A DNA stretch of 64,000 nucleotides from Paenibacillus sp. FSL H3-0469. GTDB lineage: Bacteria > Bacillota > Bacilli > Paenibacillales > Paenibacillaceae. The translations under genes were made by a program, and so were the position numbers. How positions within the stretch are numbered: position 1 is the stretch's first letter; each line of letters opens with the position of its first letter. The notes below the pieces were generated by a model. It was not told the origin of the DNA and searched no databases. It worked only from the letters and a program-made list of their open reading frames with translations. Below are positions 7,810 through 16,521 of this stretch, piece by piece. The stretch is taken from NCBI RefSeq assembly GCF_038051945.1, contig NZ_CP150302.1, forward strand, positions 930,001 to 994,000, given 5' to 3'.

Positions 7810-8967
7810 ATGGATGCTAATCCCCTGTTACAGCGCAAGACCGCACAATTTACACTTCTCGTTACCGAAGGCACTCATTATGAGGTCGGACGCACTTTGG
7901 GCGCCCATCATAAGAATAACTCCGCCATGCTATCCTTCTTGTCCTCCCCCTTCATGGGAGCCCCCCGGCTGACTCCTTATGCTGCGGACAAAGCCATGGA
8001 GAGCTTCGAGCGCTATTGCCCCGGCTTGAATGAAGAAATTCAGGGCTTCGCCGATGAGACCGGCGTAGAGGCTGCCCATGTCGTCTTCTATTATTCCTAC
8101 TTTCAGGCACCGGGCCACTGCACACAGGCAGCCTACCGACCTGTAGCAAATGCGGGTCAGAGCGGACAGATTTATCATATGCGTAATTATGATTTTGGCT
8201 GGGAGGATGAACCGTATAATCAGCTGCTGCTCAGCACAACCAGGGTGAAGGGCAAACTGGCGCATACCGGCTTTGCGCTGCAGTTGTTCGGGCGTTATGA
8301 CGGGATGAATGAGGCAGGTCTTACCGTAACCACCACCTCGGGGAGAGTCCGGCCGGAGATGACCGGGGAGGGATTTGTTTTTCCAGGCGTAGTCCGGGCC
8401 TTGCTGGATCAATGTACTACTGCGGAAGAAGCGGCTCAGCTCATGCGCAGCATACCGGTGGCTGACTACAGAAACTTCCTGATCTCTGACGCCCAAGGGA
8501 ACATCGCCCTCGTAGAGACGGCTGGTACCGAAAAAGCGATCCAGTATCACCCGGCTGCTGACAGCTTAAGCGCAAGCCAGCTTGTACTCTCGGCGAACCA
8601 TTACACCCTGCCCTCCATGCAGCTACATAATCAGCAAGTCATGGAGAACTCATGGACCAGATATGACGCGCTGCGGGCAGCACTTATGGACGATAACACC
8701 GCTATCCATCCTGTAGAAGCCATGAAAGCTGCCGCAGGACGCGAATATCCCGAAGGAATCTGCTGTCACCATTACAGCGAAGGCTTAGGCACCTTATGGT
8801 CCATGGTCTCTGACAACACAGCCCGCGAGCTGCATATCTGCTTCGGTTCCCCGCAGCTGAACGGCTGGAGAACCTTCGGGTTCCATGACCCGGCGGGAAT
8901 GCGTGTATACGAGGCAGTGCTGCCGGACAAGCCGTCCGCAGAGGGATTCTGGCACCGTCCCAGGTAA
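7810..8967 (+). CDS. C45 family autoproteolytic acyltransferase/hydrolase
   Basis: A 385-residue Ntn-hydrolase of the C45 group, the family of isopenicillin N acyltransferase. These proteins cut themselves before a cysteine that becomes the N-terminal nucleophile; the candidate here is C104 in PGHCTQ. The typical downstream block RNYDFGWEDEP (from about residue 125) and GRYDGMNEAGLTV agree with the family. The substrate is unknown: bacterial members hydrolyse or transfer acyl groups on amides. The ATG follows AAGAAGGA at a normal distance and a promoter is visible at 7735-7764. It stands alone, with the GrpB gene converging from the other side. No signal peptide is seen, so it should be cytosolic. 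Confidence 0.82.
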   Translation: MDANPLLQRKTAQFTLLVTEGTHYEVGRTLGAHHKNNSAMLSFLSSPFMGAPRLTPYAADKAMESFERYCPGLNEEIQGFADETGVEAAHVVFYYSYFQAPGHCTQAAYRPVANAGQSGQIYHMRNYDFGWEDEPYNQLLLSTTRVKGKLAHTGFALQLFGRYDGMNEAGLTVTTTSGRVRPEMTGEGFVFPGVVRALLDQCTTAEEAAQLMRSIPVADYRNFLISDAQGNIALVETAGTEKAIQYHPAADSLSASQLVLSANHYTLPSMQLHNQQVMENSWTRYDALRAALMDDNTAIHPVEAMKAAAGREYPEGICCHHYSEGLGTLWSMVSDNTARELHICFGSPQLNGWRTFGFHDPAGMRVYEAVLPDKPSAEGFWHRPR

Positions 8968-8975
8968 GCTCCCTC

Positions 8976-9503
8976 TCACTCTTGCTGCTGTGACGCCCTC
9001 TGCAAAATAGACTGCACAAACGCAGTCTTCCCGTCACAATACGCATCAATGTCATAACGGTACTCTTCAGCCAGCCGCTGCTTCACCGCCTGATATTCCT
9101 CCCGGGCAGCGGGATGGCTGCGCAGATAATCCCGGAACAGAATATGCTCCAGGTAACCCTTGCCGTCCTTGGGACATACATACAGATGGTATTTCATGAA
9201 TCCATCATCCTGGTTGCTCTTGAAGGCTTCCCGGCCCTCAATGCCCAGGTTGCCCTGATGCTCATAACCGTACGCCTGCAATCTGTGGATGATTTCCGGC
9301 AACTGGTCATAGCTCTCCATCACCAGATCGACATCAATCACGGGCTTGGCCCACAGCCCTTCAATCGAGGTGCTGCCCACATGCTCAGACCGGATAATCA
9401 GATCCCCGGCGATCTCCAGCATCCGCGCCTCAATTCTGCTATATTCCGCCTTCCAGGCCGGATCATACGGGACCACTTCAACAACCTTGGTCTTCTCAGC
9501 CAT
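8976..9503 (-). CDS. GrpB family protein (nucleotidyltransferase-like fold)
   Basis: About 175 residues with the family hallmarks VVPYDPAW near the start, HVGSTSIEGLWAKPVIDVDL (the nucleotidyltransferase-like core) and LFRDYLRSHP followed by YQAVKQRLAEEY. GrpB proteins share the nucleotidyltransferase fold and are sometimes fused to dephospho-CoA kinase, but their reaction is not established. Two adjacent ATG codons (9506, 9503) follow AAGGAGG at 6 and 9 bases; a longer upstream frame lacks any signal. It converges on the C45 peptidase gene with only eight bases between stop codons and no obvious terminator in between. Confidence 0.85.
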   Translation of the reverse strand: MAEKTKVVEVVPYDPAWKAEYSRIEARMLEIAGDLIIRSEHVGSTSIEGLWAKPVIDVDLVMESYDQLPEIIHRLQAYGYEHQGNLGIEGREAFKSNQDDGFMKYHLYVCPKDGKGYLEHILFRDYLRSHPAAREEYQAVKQRLAEEYRYDIDAYCDGKTAFVQSILQRASQQQE

Positions 9504-9599
9504 CATCCTTCTCCTCCTTCGACTATAACCTACACCCCACACTGGAATAAAATACAAACCGCAACCTCATACTAACCCGCAGAGACGGAGGTGAACAGT

Positions 9600-9770
9600 A
9601 TGCCCAAGAATAGTGCAGACCCCAAGCATGACCGTGCAAATAACCGCGCCGATTCAAAAAACAACCAGCAGAATCACGCCAGTATCAGCGAAATCCCCCA
9701 GATGGTGACTCCTGATAAAGCAGCAGATGTCGTGCCGAGTCTGAACGGCGTTACTAAGAACGAGAGCTGA
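9600..9770 (+). CDS. small hydrophilic protein, 56 residues
   Basis: Starts MPKNSADPKHDRANNR and ends NGVTKNES; rich in Asn, Lys, Asp and Gln, with no cysteine or membrane segment, so probably soluble and poorly structured. The ribosome binding site GGAGGTGA lies 5 bases before the ATG, which is strong support for expression. It is followed by a good terminator at 9792-9835. The composition recalls small acid-soluble-like or stress-related peptides of spore formers, but the signature of SASP families is absent and I do not assign a role. Confidence 0.6.
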   Translation: MPKNSADPKHDRANNRADSKNNQQNHASISEIPQMVTPDKAADVVPSLNGVTKNES

Positions 9771-9791
9771 TTTCCGCTTTGATATGCTCGC

Positions 9792-9835
9792 AGACCAGGC
9801 TTCACCCATGGTATGGGCGAACAGCCTGGTCTTTT
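9792..9835 (+). terminator. terminator after the 56-residue gene
   Basis: AGACCAGGCT at 9792-9801 pairs with AGCCTGGTCT at 9823-9832, with a nested CCCAT/ATGGG stem in the loop, followed by TTTT. Confidence 0.75.
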
Positions 9836-9932
9836 GCCGGACAGAGCAGTTATACTATAAATCTAATGATAGAAATAGAATACCTTACAAGTATAATCTA
9901 TGGAATAGAATCATCAAGAAAAGAGTGGAAGT

Positions 9933-10739
9933 ATGCGAATTGGATTTTTTGACTCCGGCATTGGCGGGTTAACCGTGCTTCATCAGGCGCTTAAGCTCTT
10001 GCCGCAAGAGGACTACCTGTTCTATGCAGATACCGACCATGTGCCCTATGGGGAGAAGACGAAAGACGAAGTCAGGGAATACATCCTGCAAGCGGTGGAT
10101 TTCATGGCCAGTCAGCATATAAAAGCGTTGGTGGTCGCTTGTAACACAGCCACCAGCATTGTGATTGAAGAACTTAGGCAGCGGTATGACTTTCCGGTCC
10201 TCGGGATCGAGCCGGCAGTGAAGCCTGCGGTTGAACAATCAGAAGGTAAGCAGAAGAAGGTGCTGGTACTCGCAACCCGCTTAACGCTACAGGAGAAGAA
10301 GTATCATGATTTGGTGCACCGGATCGATCACGGGGAGATTGTAGACAGTCTGCCGCTTCCCGGGCTGGTCCAGTTTGCGGAGCGTTTTGATTTTGACGAA
10401 GAGAGAATTATTCCCTATCTGACAAGTGAGCTGGCACATTTGGACCTTGAGCGGTACAGCACGGTGGTCCTTGGATGTACCCATTTCCCCTACTTCGAGG
10501 GGAGCCTGCAGAAGATATTCCCGGATACGGTTGATTTCATCTCCGGCAGTCTCGGAACCGCCAGACACCTGAAGCAGATTCTCCAAGCGGGGGGACGGAT
10601 CAACGAGGGGACGGGCGATATCCTTTTTTACAGATCCGGTGTTCTGGTAGACGATCCCGCAATGTTATCCAAATACGACAGTCTGTTCAAGCGTCTGGAT
10701 GAAATTGAACAATCTCTTAATCTGAGCACAAAGGAGTGA
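9933..10739 (+). CDS. murI: glutamate racemase
   Basis: A 268-residue cytosolic enzyme that makes D-glutamate for peptidoglycan. It has the two catalytic cysteines of the family, C70 in VVACNTATS and C182 in LGCTHFP, with H184 and the N-terminal DSGIGGLTV (D7, S8) that binds substrate. The length fits the family. The next gene, a GNAT acetyltransferase, starts six bases after its stop, so the two form an operon. The ribosome binding site before the ATG is weak (GTGGAAG). Spore formers may carry two racemases (RacE and YrpC types); I cannot tell from the window which one this is. Confidence 0.92.
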   Translation: MRIGFFDSGIGGLTVLHQALKLLPQEDYLFYADTDHVPYGEKTKDEVREYILQAVDFMASQHIKALVVACNTATSIVIEELRQRYDFPVLGIEPAVKPAVEQSEGKQKKVLVLATRLTLQEKKYHDLVHRIDHGEIVDSLPLPGLVQFAERFDFDEERIIPYLTSELAHLDLERYSTVVLGCTHFPYFEGSLQKIFPDTVDFISGSLGTARHLKQILQAGGRINEGTGDILFYRSGVLVDDPAMLSKYDSLFKRLDEIEQSLNLSTKE

Positions 10740-10745
10740 TCTAAC

Positions 10746-11519
10746 TTGAGTCACTATACAGCCATAATGGAAAGATTGCGCCGGAATCCGCTGAAGAATG
10801 TGACGCTGCTCAAAATGATGACGGCGTATCATGCTCAGATCGACAGCGTGCTGATTGAACAACAGGATCATTGGGGCGTGCTGCTGCTTATGCCGGCCGC
10901 TACCTTCGGCTATGATCACCGGACCTACCCGGAGGCTGACACCGTTGTACTGATGGACTATAGCAGTCCCGAGGTCTTCCCAGCCCTGCTCAAACGGGTG
11001 CCGCGGGACGCCAACCTGGTCTTCAAGCTTCAGGAGGATGCGTACCGGGAGGCGCTGGAACCGTATTTCACGCTGCGGCGGGTCCGTAGTCTCTACTCCT
11101 ATTCTTCGGCCGAAGGCCAGAGGTTTAGCCCAGATGAGGCCTGCACGGTCAGTGAAGCTATCGATGAACGGCTGCTGCCGCTGTGGATGGCGAATGATTA
11201 TTCGCTAGAGGAGATCACGCAGTATTTTGAAGACGGGGCATTCGCTGTGACGTTATTTGACGGGGATACGCCACTTAGTACATGTATGGTCTACCGCAAT
11301 GAGGAGCGAATCTGGGAGATCGGCGGCGTACGTACCATAGAAGCTGCCAGACAACGTGGATTAGCGCAACGCGTAGTCCGCACAGCAGTCTTTCACACCC
11401 TCAAGCGGGGCTACATTCCCAGGTATCAGGTGCTGGAGAACAATCCCGCCTCCATCCGCCTCGCCGAATCCATTGGACTTACCCGCGCTGTCACGCTGGA
11501 GCATTGGGTTAATTATTGA
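10746..11519 (+). CDS. GNAT family N-acetyltransferase
   Basis: A 257-residue protein whose C-terminal half is a GNAT domain of the FR47/GNAT_acetyltran type: IWEIGGVRTIEAARQRGLAQRVV contains the acetyl-CoA loop motif RQRGLA, followed by RYQVLENNPASIRLAESIGL, the typical final motif. The N-terminal half (about 120 residues) is a family-specific domain. Translation starts at TTG (10746), eight bases after AAGGAGTGAT; the next in-frame ATG is too far from any ribosome binding site. It is co-transcribed with murI. The acceptor is unknown; genetic linkage to a cell-wall enzyme does not prove a cell-wall role. Confidence 0.8.
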   Translation: MSHYTAIMERLRRNPLKNVTLLKMMTAYHAQIDSVLIEQQDHWGVLLLMPAATFGYDHRTYPEADTVVLMDYSSPEVFPALLKRVPRDANLVFKLQEDAYREALEPYFTLRRVRSLYSYSSAEGQRFSPDEACTVSEAIDERLLPLWMANDYSLEEITQYFEDGAFAVTLFDGDTPLSTCMVYRNEERIWEIGGVRTIEAARQRGLAQRVVRTAVFHTLKRGYIPRYQVLENNPASIRLAESIGLTRAVTLEHWVNY

Positions 11520-11563
11520 TGGTTAAATTGGAGCAATCACTCACTACCCATGAAGGAGTTTAG

Positions 11564-11917
11564 ATGATGAATAATCCCACTCCACCCTATGGAGAACAGA
11601 ATTATTACCAGCAGTACCCGAAGCCTCCGCAGGAGCGGACGAACAGCAAAGCGGTTGCAGCACTGGTGCTGGGTATTCTCTCCATCGTAATACCTTACGT
11701 CGGCATCCTCTTCGGGATTACCGCAATCATTCTGGCTTCGCTTGCCTTCAAGGAGATCCGTTACAGCTATGAGCAAGGCCGGGGACTCGCGACTGCCGGA
11801 CTGGTCTGCGGAATAGTCTCCACCTTTATTTACACCATTCTCATCATCATGTTTGTTTTAACTGTTGTGTTATTCAATAGCGCACACACTGCGATGGGGG
11901 CGTTTGGCTTAGCGTAA
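11564..11917 (+). CDS. DUF4190-type membrane protein
   Basis: A 117-residue protein with a Pro/Tyr/Gln-rich cytosolic N-terminus (PPYGEQNYYQQYPKPP) and two membrane regions: AVAALVLGILSIVIPYVGIL with FGITAIILASLAF, and LVCGIVSTFIYTILIIMFV. This is the DUF4190 pattern, where a glycine-rich hairpin of helices repeats twice; its function is unknown. AGGAG lies 5 and 8 bases before two consecutive ATG codons (11564, 11567). The stop codon TAA is itself part of the first copy of a dispersed motif (GCGTAACGGACT) that continues downstream, so the 3' end of the gene borders on a repeat element. Confidence 0.75.
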   Translation: MMNNPTPPYGEQNYYQQYPKPPQERTNSKAVAALVLGILSIVIPYVGILFGITAIILASLAFKEIRYSYEQGRGLATAGLVCGIVSTFIYTILIIMFVLTVVLFNSAHTAMGAFGLA

Positions 11918-12072
11918 CGGACTGAGGCGCTCTTCTTTGGGAAAAAAGTCGCCTATTGGGCGAGTAACGGACTCCACAGGCCTTATCCCATAGCGAGACT
12001 ATAAGGTCGCCTGAGTCCGTTACGCTGCAAAAAGTGGCGTTTTCGCGGGGATAAGCTCTCTCCAGTCCGTTA
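11912..12072. repeat. REP-like cluster of TAACGGACT motifs
   Basis: Four copies of TAACGGACT or its complement: GCGTAACGGACT at 11912-11923, TAACGGACT at 11965-11973, AGTCCGTTACGC at 12014-12025 and AGTCCGTTA at 12064-12072, two in each orientation. The first and third form a 12-bp perfect inverted repeat. This fills the gap between the DUF4190 gene and the next gene. Confidence 0.6.
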
Positions 12073-12143
12073 GATTTTGGGTGGATAGGGCTTAACAACC
12101 TTATCCATGCTTTTTAATCTGATGCTTTACTAGGAGGCCGACT

Positions 12144-12623
12144 ATGCAAGCAAGCGAAAGGTACGTTTACCACATTGTAACCCGGAAGAAGATGGCCCTG
12201 AATCAAATCATTAATTTTGACAACCAGCAGAAAAACACCTTATATCGTTTCTTTTTCGAGCAAGAACAGTTGAACTCCAAAGGGGAAGACGTTATCCAGA
12301 TCCTGCACGGCAATTATACGGAGGACGGTTTAAAACTGGATAAAGAAGATGCAGCAAAGAGCTATGAAGATGCCCTGATGTGGAAAAGCATATTCGATTC
12401 GTATCACCGGAAAGTGTTACAGATCGTGAAACTTAAGGTCGCTGGAGCTATTTTTGAAGGTGACGGCAGTCTGTTGCCCATGGAAGACGCGGCTCCATTC
12501 TCCCGTAAAATCGAACAAGCCAGAGAATACTGGAAAGGTAATATCAATAATGCGCTTCCAGAGCTGTTGATTAACGGAAGAATCGAAGTTGCCGACATCA
12601 TCACAGAGTACCCCTGCTCCTAA
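12144..12623 (+). CDS. DUF2441-like protein
   Basis: A 159-residue soluble protein. The opening [19 protein letters not shown], the central [18 protein letters not shown] and the ending [14 protein letters not shown] resemble DUF2441 proteins, a group of unknown function whose fold has been compared with ADP-ribosyltransferase-like or RES-like proteins; I make no claim on activity. GGAGG lies seven bases before the ATG. Its 3' end overlaps the convergent response regulator gene by 23 bases. Base composition is more AT-rich than the neighbouring sensor genes, which may mean it is an accessory gene. The family call is moderate. Confidence 0.55.
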   Translation: MQASERYVYHIVTRKKMALNQIINFDNQQKNTLYRFFFEQEQLNSKGEDVIQILHGNYTEDGLKLDKEDAAKSYEDALMWKSIFDSYHRKVLQIVKLKVAGAIFEGDGSLLPMEDAAPFSRKIEQAREYWKGNINNALPELLINGRIEVADIITEYPCS

Positions 12624-13803
12624 GAATGCTGATGCTCTCCGCTTGGCGGTATTCGGTGGGGGTGAGCTGGTATTTCTTGCGGAACATTTGGGTAAAATGG
12701 CGCATGTCCTGGTAGCCTACCCGCTCCGCGATCTCGGCCAGCTTCAGCCCCGGATTCAGCAGCAGCAGCTTCGCCTGCTCCAGCCGCAGCGAGGTGACGT
12801 ATTCCTTATACCCCTGACCTGTCTTCTGCTTGAACAGCTGGCTGAAATACGCCGGATTCAGGAACACCACCGAAGCGATTCTTTCCAGCGACAGCTCCTC
12901 GTAGAAATGCTCCTTAATATAGTGCAGCGCCACTTCAATCGCCTTCTCCCCACTCCCTTTGAGCGGCTCAAGCGGCGGTCCCTGAAAGGCCGAAGCCTCA
13001 CGCATCCGCTTCACGATCTGCGGCACCGTATGGAAGTCACAGCTCAGCCCGGAATGGATCATCTGAAAAGGGATTTTCAAATAATGCGTCAGATGCGTCT
13101 TCACCTCCTCCTGGAACTGCTCTATCCGCACACTCTCGCCCGGTGAGATCAAGCCCAGCAGGTGCTGGCGGTCATAGCTGACCACGAAGCCCCGACCATA
13201 CCGCTCGATCAGCTCGGAGAGAACATTCTCGACAATGAAATGCTCCAGCCGGGCGCTCTGGTCTCCCGGCTCCAGCTGAATCATGACCAGATAGAAGGAA
13301 TGATAATCCTCAATGAACGCATCGATGTCCAGATTCCCGATATCCAGCCCCGAGGCCAGCCGCTGAAAAACACCCTCGCGCAGGAATCGCAGGCTGGCCT
13401 TCAGCCGCTCGCCTTGCCGCGAGATTTGGTTATCCTGCTGGATTTCAGTCGTCAGGCTGTCGATCAGCCCGGTCAGCTTATGCTTGCCGATCGGCTTCAG
13501 CAGATAATCGCGCGCACCCAGCCGGACCGCTTCCTGGGCGTAGGAGAATTCGCTGTGGGCAGAGATGACAATCCATTTCACGTACGGATACCGGCGCTTC
13601 GAGATTTTCATGAATTCCAGCCCGTTCATGCCCGGCATCAGAATATCGGTCAGCACGATATGGATATGCTGCTCCTCCAGAATCTTCACCGCTTCCTCCG
13701 CCCGGCCGGCCACGAACACCTGATGCTCTGCACTGATCTGCTTAATCGTACGCTTGATGCCTTCACGGATGGCCCGTTCATCATCGGCTATAAGAATATT
13801 CAC
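12601..13803 (-). CDS. YesN-type response regulator, REC plus AraC HTH
   Basis: A 400-residue regulator. The N-terminal receiver has the acidic pair DD at 7-8, phospho-acceptor D53 in [12 protein letters not shown] and the lysine in LLKPIG. A long middle domain links it to two C-terminal AraC helix-turn-helix motifs (about 295-395), including [23 protein letters not shown] and [20 protein letters not shown] (each here part of the HTH). It is the last gene of a sugar-uptake locus and its ATG overlaps the kinase stop by four bases. By analogy with YesMN it should activate the binding-protein/permease genes just upstream when the kinase senses the sugar. Confidence 0.9.
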   Translation of the reverse strand: MNILIADDERAIREGIKRTIKQISAEHQVFVAGRAEEAVKILEEQHIHIVLTDILMPGMNGLEFMKISKRRYPYVKWIVISAHSEFSYAQEAVRLGARDYLLKPIGKHKLTGLIDSLTTEIQQDNQISRQGERLKASLRFLREGVFQRLASGLDIGNLDIDAFIEDYHSFYLVMIQLEPGDQSARLEHFIVENVLSELIERYGRGFVVSYDRQHLLGLISPGESVRIEQFQEEVKTHLTHYLKIPFQMIHSGLSCDFHTVPQIVKRMREASAFQGPPLEPLKGSGEKAIEVALHYIKEHFYEELSLERIASVVFLNPAYFSQLFKQKTGQGYKEYVTSLRLEQAKLLLLNPGLKLAEIAERVGYQDMRHFTQMFRKKYQLTPTEYRQAESISILRSRGTL

Positions 13804-15587
13804 TTCAGCAGCTCTCCTTCCACTGGAATAGGCAGCACGATAGCCACCTGCGTTCCCTCACCGGGGAAGCTCTGAATCTGCAGACCATAGCCCTCTCCGA
13901 ACATGAACCGCAGGCGGCGGTGCAGGTTCTGGAGTCCGATCCCGCTTTTGGCGCCTTCCTTGCCACTGGAGCCCGCGTTATCCGGACTATCCACATTCAG
14001 CGACGCCTGTAGCCTTGCAAGCTGCTCCCCGCTCATTCCGTCCCCGTTATCTTCCACAATCAGCTCAAGATGATCGCCCTCTTGCCGGGTGTAGACCTTG
14101 AGAATCCCCTGACGTGAGAGCGGCTCCAGTCCATGCTTGACTGCATTCTCAATGACCGGCTGCACCGTCATCTTCGGGACCCTGATGTTCAGCCAGCGTT
14201 CATCGACATTCGTCACGATTATAAGGCGGCCCTCCAGCCGGATGGAGATAATCTTCAGGTAATGCCCGATCTGCTCCAGCTCCTCGCTTAGGCTTACATC
14301 GGCCCCGTCTTCCCACTGACTGCTGTAACGGAACATTGAGGACAGGGAGAGTACCAGTTCCCCAAGCTGTTCATTGCCCTCCTCATCCAGCATCCAGTAG
14401 ATCATATCCAGCGTATTGTAGAGAAAATGCGGGTTCACCTGGGACTGCAGGGCATGGAGCTCTGCATTCTTTTCGCTGACCGAAGACAGCTTAACCCGCT
14501 CGATCAGCTCCTCGATCCGCCGGACCATCCGGTTGAAGGAAGCGACCAGAATGTTAATCTCCTGATACGAAGAGACCTTGACCATGCCGCCGAAATTCCC
14601 CACCTCCACCTGCCGCATCTCGCGGATCAGCTTCTTCAGCGGCGAAGAGATGGTCTGCGATACGATCGACGCAATCAGCGTAGAGACCAGGATCAGCGCC
14701 GAGATCACGATCAAGAGATAACGCTTCAGCTCCACCAGCTCCACATTCAGATCCTGGTCCGGCGTAATACTCATCACCCACCAGCCCGAGAAAGACAGCT
14801 TGGACGCCACCACCAGCTGCCCGCGCTCCTGCTGAACCATCACATGCTCCGAAGCGGGGAGCTTGGGCAGACGGGCAGCGTCCGGCTGCGGATCTGTGGC
14901 CGAGGTGACAAACCGTCCATCCGGGGACATCAGGTAGACCTGACTGTGCGTGCCCAGCTTCAGATTCTCCAGCGCCTCCAGCACCGGCTGCGGGTCCGTC
15001 TCATACAGCACGATGCCTATCGGCTTATGCTCATTCAAGTCATAGAGCTGCCGCCCGAAGGCGAAGACCGGGCTGTCCTCCACTTGGTCGATCAGGGAGT
15101 GCGGATACACCCCGAGCCAGACCATTTTCCCCGAGGAAGCCTGCAATTGCCGGTACCAGTCCTCCTGTCTGTAATTTGGATCAACCACATTCATATAGTT
15201 GCCATAGTTATAGATCTTGCCGCGGTCTGTGATCACATGGATACCCACCAAATCATCCCGCGAATAAAAAATCGAGCCGATGATGTTCGTCACCGTCTGC
15301 TCATTGATATAGGCCACCGCCGGCCCGTCCGTCTTCTCATTAATCAAGCGGATCATCTCGAAGTTATTGCTGAGCGATTTGGACAAAGCGTCATACCCTT
15401 TATAGAGGAGCGTGAATAAGCCTGCGCTCTGGGCAACGTTTTTTTGCGACAAATCACCGATCTTCTCATGCAATTGGTCTGTAGTCCGGTTATAGTACAG
15501 CAGGCTGACAATAAGCAGAATACTGGACATGCAAAAAAGAAACAGCAAGAACAACCGATGATGAATGGAATGAAAGCCGATCTTCAT
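13800..15587 (-). CDS. YesM-type sensor histidine kinase
   Basis: A 595-residue membrane kinase. It has a first membrane helix (LFLLFLFCMSSILLIVSLLYY), an extracytoplasmic dCache-like sensor of roughly 250 residues, a second helix (YLLIVISALILVSTLIASIV), a HAMP linker, the His_kinase motif NPHFLYNTLD with the phospho-acceptor histidine, and a HATPase with VEDNGDGM and SGIGLQNL. I start it at the ATG at 15587, behind AGGGGAGA; the longer frame to 15644 lacks a signal. It pairs with the YesN-type regulator by a four-base overlap and follows the two permease genes. The ligand is probably the sugar, or the binding protein loaded with it. Confidence 0.9.
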   Translation of the reverse strand: MKIGFHSIHHRLFLLFLFCMSSILLIVSLLYYNRTTDQLHEKIGDLSQKNVAQSAGLFTLLYKGYDALSKSLSNNFEMIRLINEKTDGPAVAYINEQTVTNIIGSIFYSRDDLVGIHVITDRGKIYNYGNYMNVVDPNYRQEDWYRQLQASSGKMVWLGVYPHSLIDQVEDSPVFAFGRQLYDLNEHKPIGIVLYETDPQPVLEALENLKLGTHSQVYLMSPDGRFVTSATDPQPDAARLPKLPASEHVMVQQERGQLVVASKLSFSGWWVMSITPDQDLNVELVELKRYLLIVISALILVSTLIASIVSQTISSPLKKLIREMRQVEVGNFGGMVKVSSYQEINILVASFNRMVRRIEELIERVKLSSVSEKNAELHALQSQVNPHFLYNTLDMIYWMLDEEGNEQLGELVLSLSSMFRYSSQWEDGADVSLSEELEQIGHYLKIISIRLEGRLIIVTNVDERWLNIRVPKMTVQPVIENAVKHGLEPLSRQGILKVYTRQEGDHLELIVEDNGDGMSGEQLARLQASLNVDSPDNAGSSGKEGAKSGIGLQNLHRRLRFMFGEGYGLQIQSFPGEGTQVAIVLPIPVEGELLK

Positions 15588-15678
15588 AAGACTCTCCCCT
15601 TTACGCACCCGGTTCTGCCGTTTCTTATTATAAAACTTTACCATTTTTATGCAATGGGGTAATTCGGTATGCCATGCC

Positions 15679-16503
15679 TTATCCCTTAACCGCTCCTGCC
15701 ACCATCCCTTTAGTAATCTGATTCGACAGGAAGAAGTAGATCAGAATCACCGGCAGCGCGCCCATCACCAGGAAGGCCCCGATATTGCCGTAGTTGACCG
15801 AATACTGGCTCACGAAGGTGTAGACCCCGAATGGAAGGGTTTTGAGCTTCTCTGACGAGATGAACGTGGCGGCCAGGATGTATTCGTTCCAGATGTTGAT
15901 GAAGGTTAGGATACATACGGTCATGACAGGCGGAATGGACACCGGCAGGATGATGCTGCGGAAGATCCGGTACACACTCGCCCCGTCGATGAACGCCGAT
16001 TCTTCGATCTCATGTGGAATAGCTCTCATGAAGCCGCTCAATATGAACACGGCGATAGGAGTTGAGAACGCGATATACGGCAGAATCAGCGACCAGTGGG
16101 TATTGAGGATATGCATATTTTTGAACATAATCATCAGCGGCAGCAGCGTGGCCTGCATCGGAATCATCATCCCCATCAGGAAAATGGTCATCACGACATT
16201 GCCGTACTTCCACCGGAACCGGGAGATTGCATAGGCTGCCATCGAAGCCAGCAGAATGACACAAATCATCGTAAGGCCAGTAACGAACACGCTGTTCGAC
16301 AGGTACTTCAGATAGCTGCCCGAGGTGTAAGCCTCGTAGTAGTTATGCCACTGGAATTTATGGGGCAAAGAAAAGAAGCTCCCGTCCAGAATCTCCTCGT
16401 TCGTCTTCAGAGAGTACAGCAGCAGCCACAGCAGCGGGTAGAGCTGGGTAATGACAGGAATGGCAAAAAGAAGATACACGATTCCTTTTTTAAGCTTACG
16501 CAT
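15679..16503 (-). CDS. sugar ABC transporter permease, MalG type
   Basis: A 274-residue inner-membrane permease of the CUT1 carbohydrate family, with six hydrophobic segments and the EAA loop ESAFIDGASVYRIFRSIILP that docks the ATPase. The N-terminus is short and the C-terminus ends in QITKGMVAGAVKG, as in MalG-type subunits. AAAGGAG lies ten bases upstream. It is the second of two permease genes, 18 bases after the first. No ATPase gene is present in the locus; CUT1 systems in these bacteria usually share one housekeeping MsmX-type ATPase encoded elsewhere. The sugar is unknown. Confidence 0.9.
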   Translation of the reverse strand: MRKLKKGIVYLLFAIPVITQLYPLLWLLLYSLKTNEEILDGSFFSLPHKFQWHNYYEAYTSGSYLKYLSNSVFVTGLTMICVILLASMAAYAISRFRWKYGNVVMTIFLMGMMIPMQATLLPLMIMFKNMHILNTHWSLILPYIAFSTPIAVFILSGFMRAIPHEIEESAFIDGASVYRIFRSIILPVSIPPVMTVCILTFINIWNEYILAATFISSEKLKTLPFGVYTFVSQYSVNYGNIGAFLVMGALPVILIYFFLSNQITKGMVAGAVKG

Positions 16504-16521
16504 GGTCCGCGCACTCCTTTC

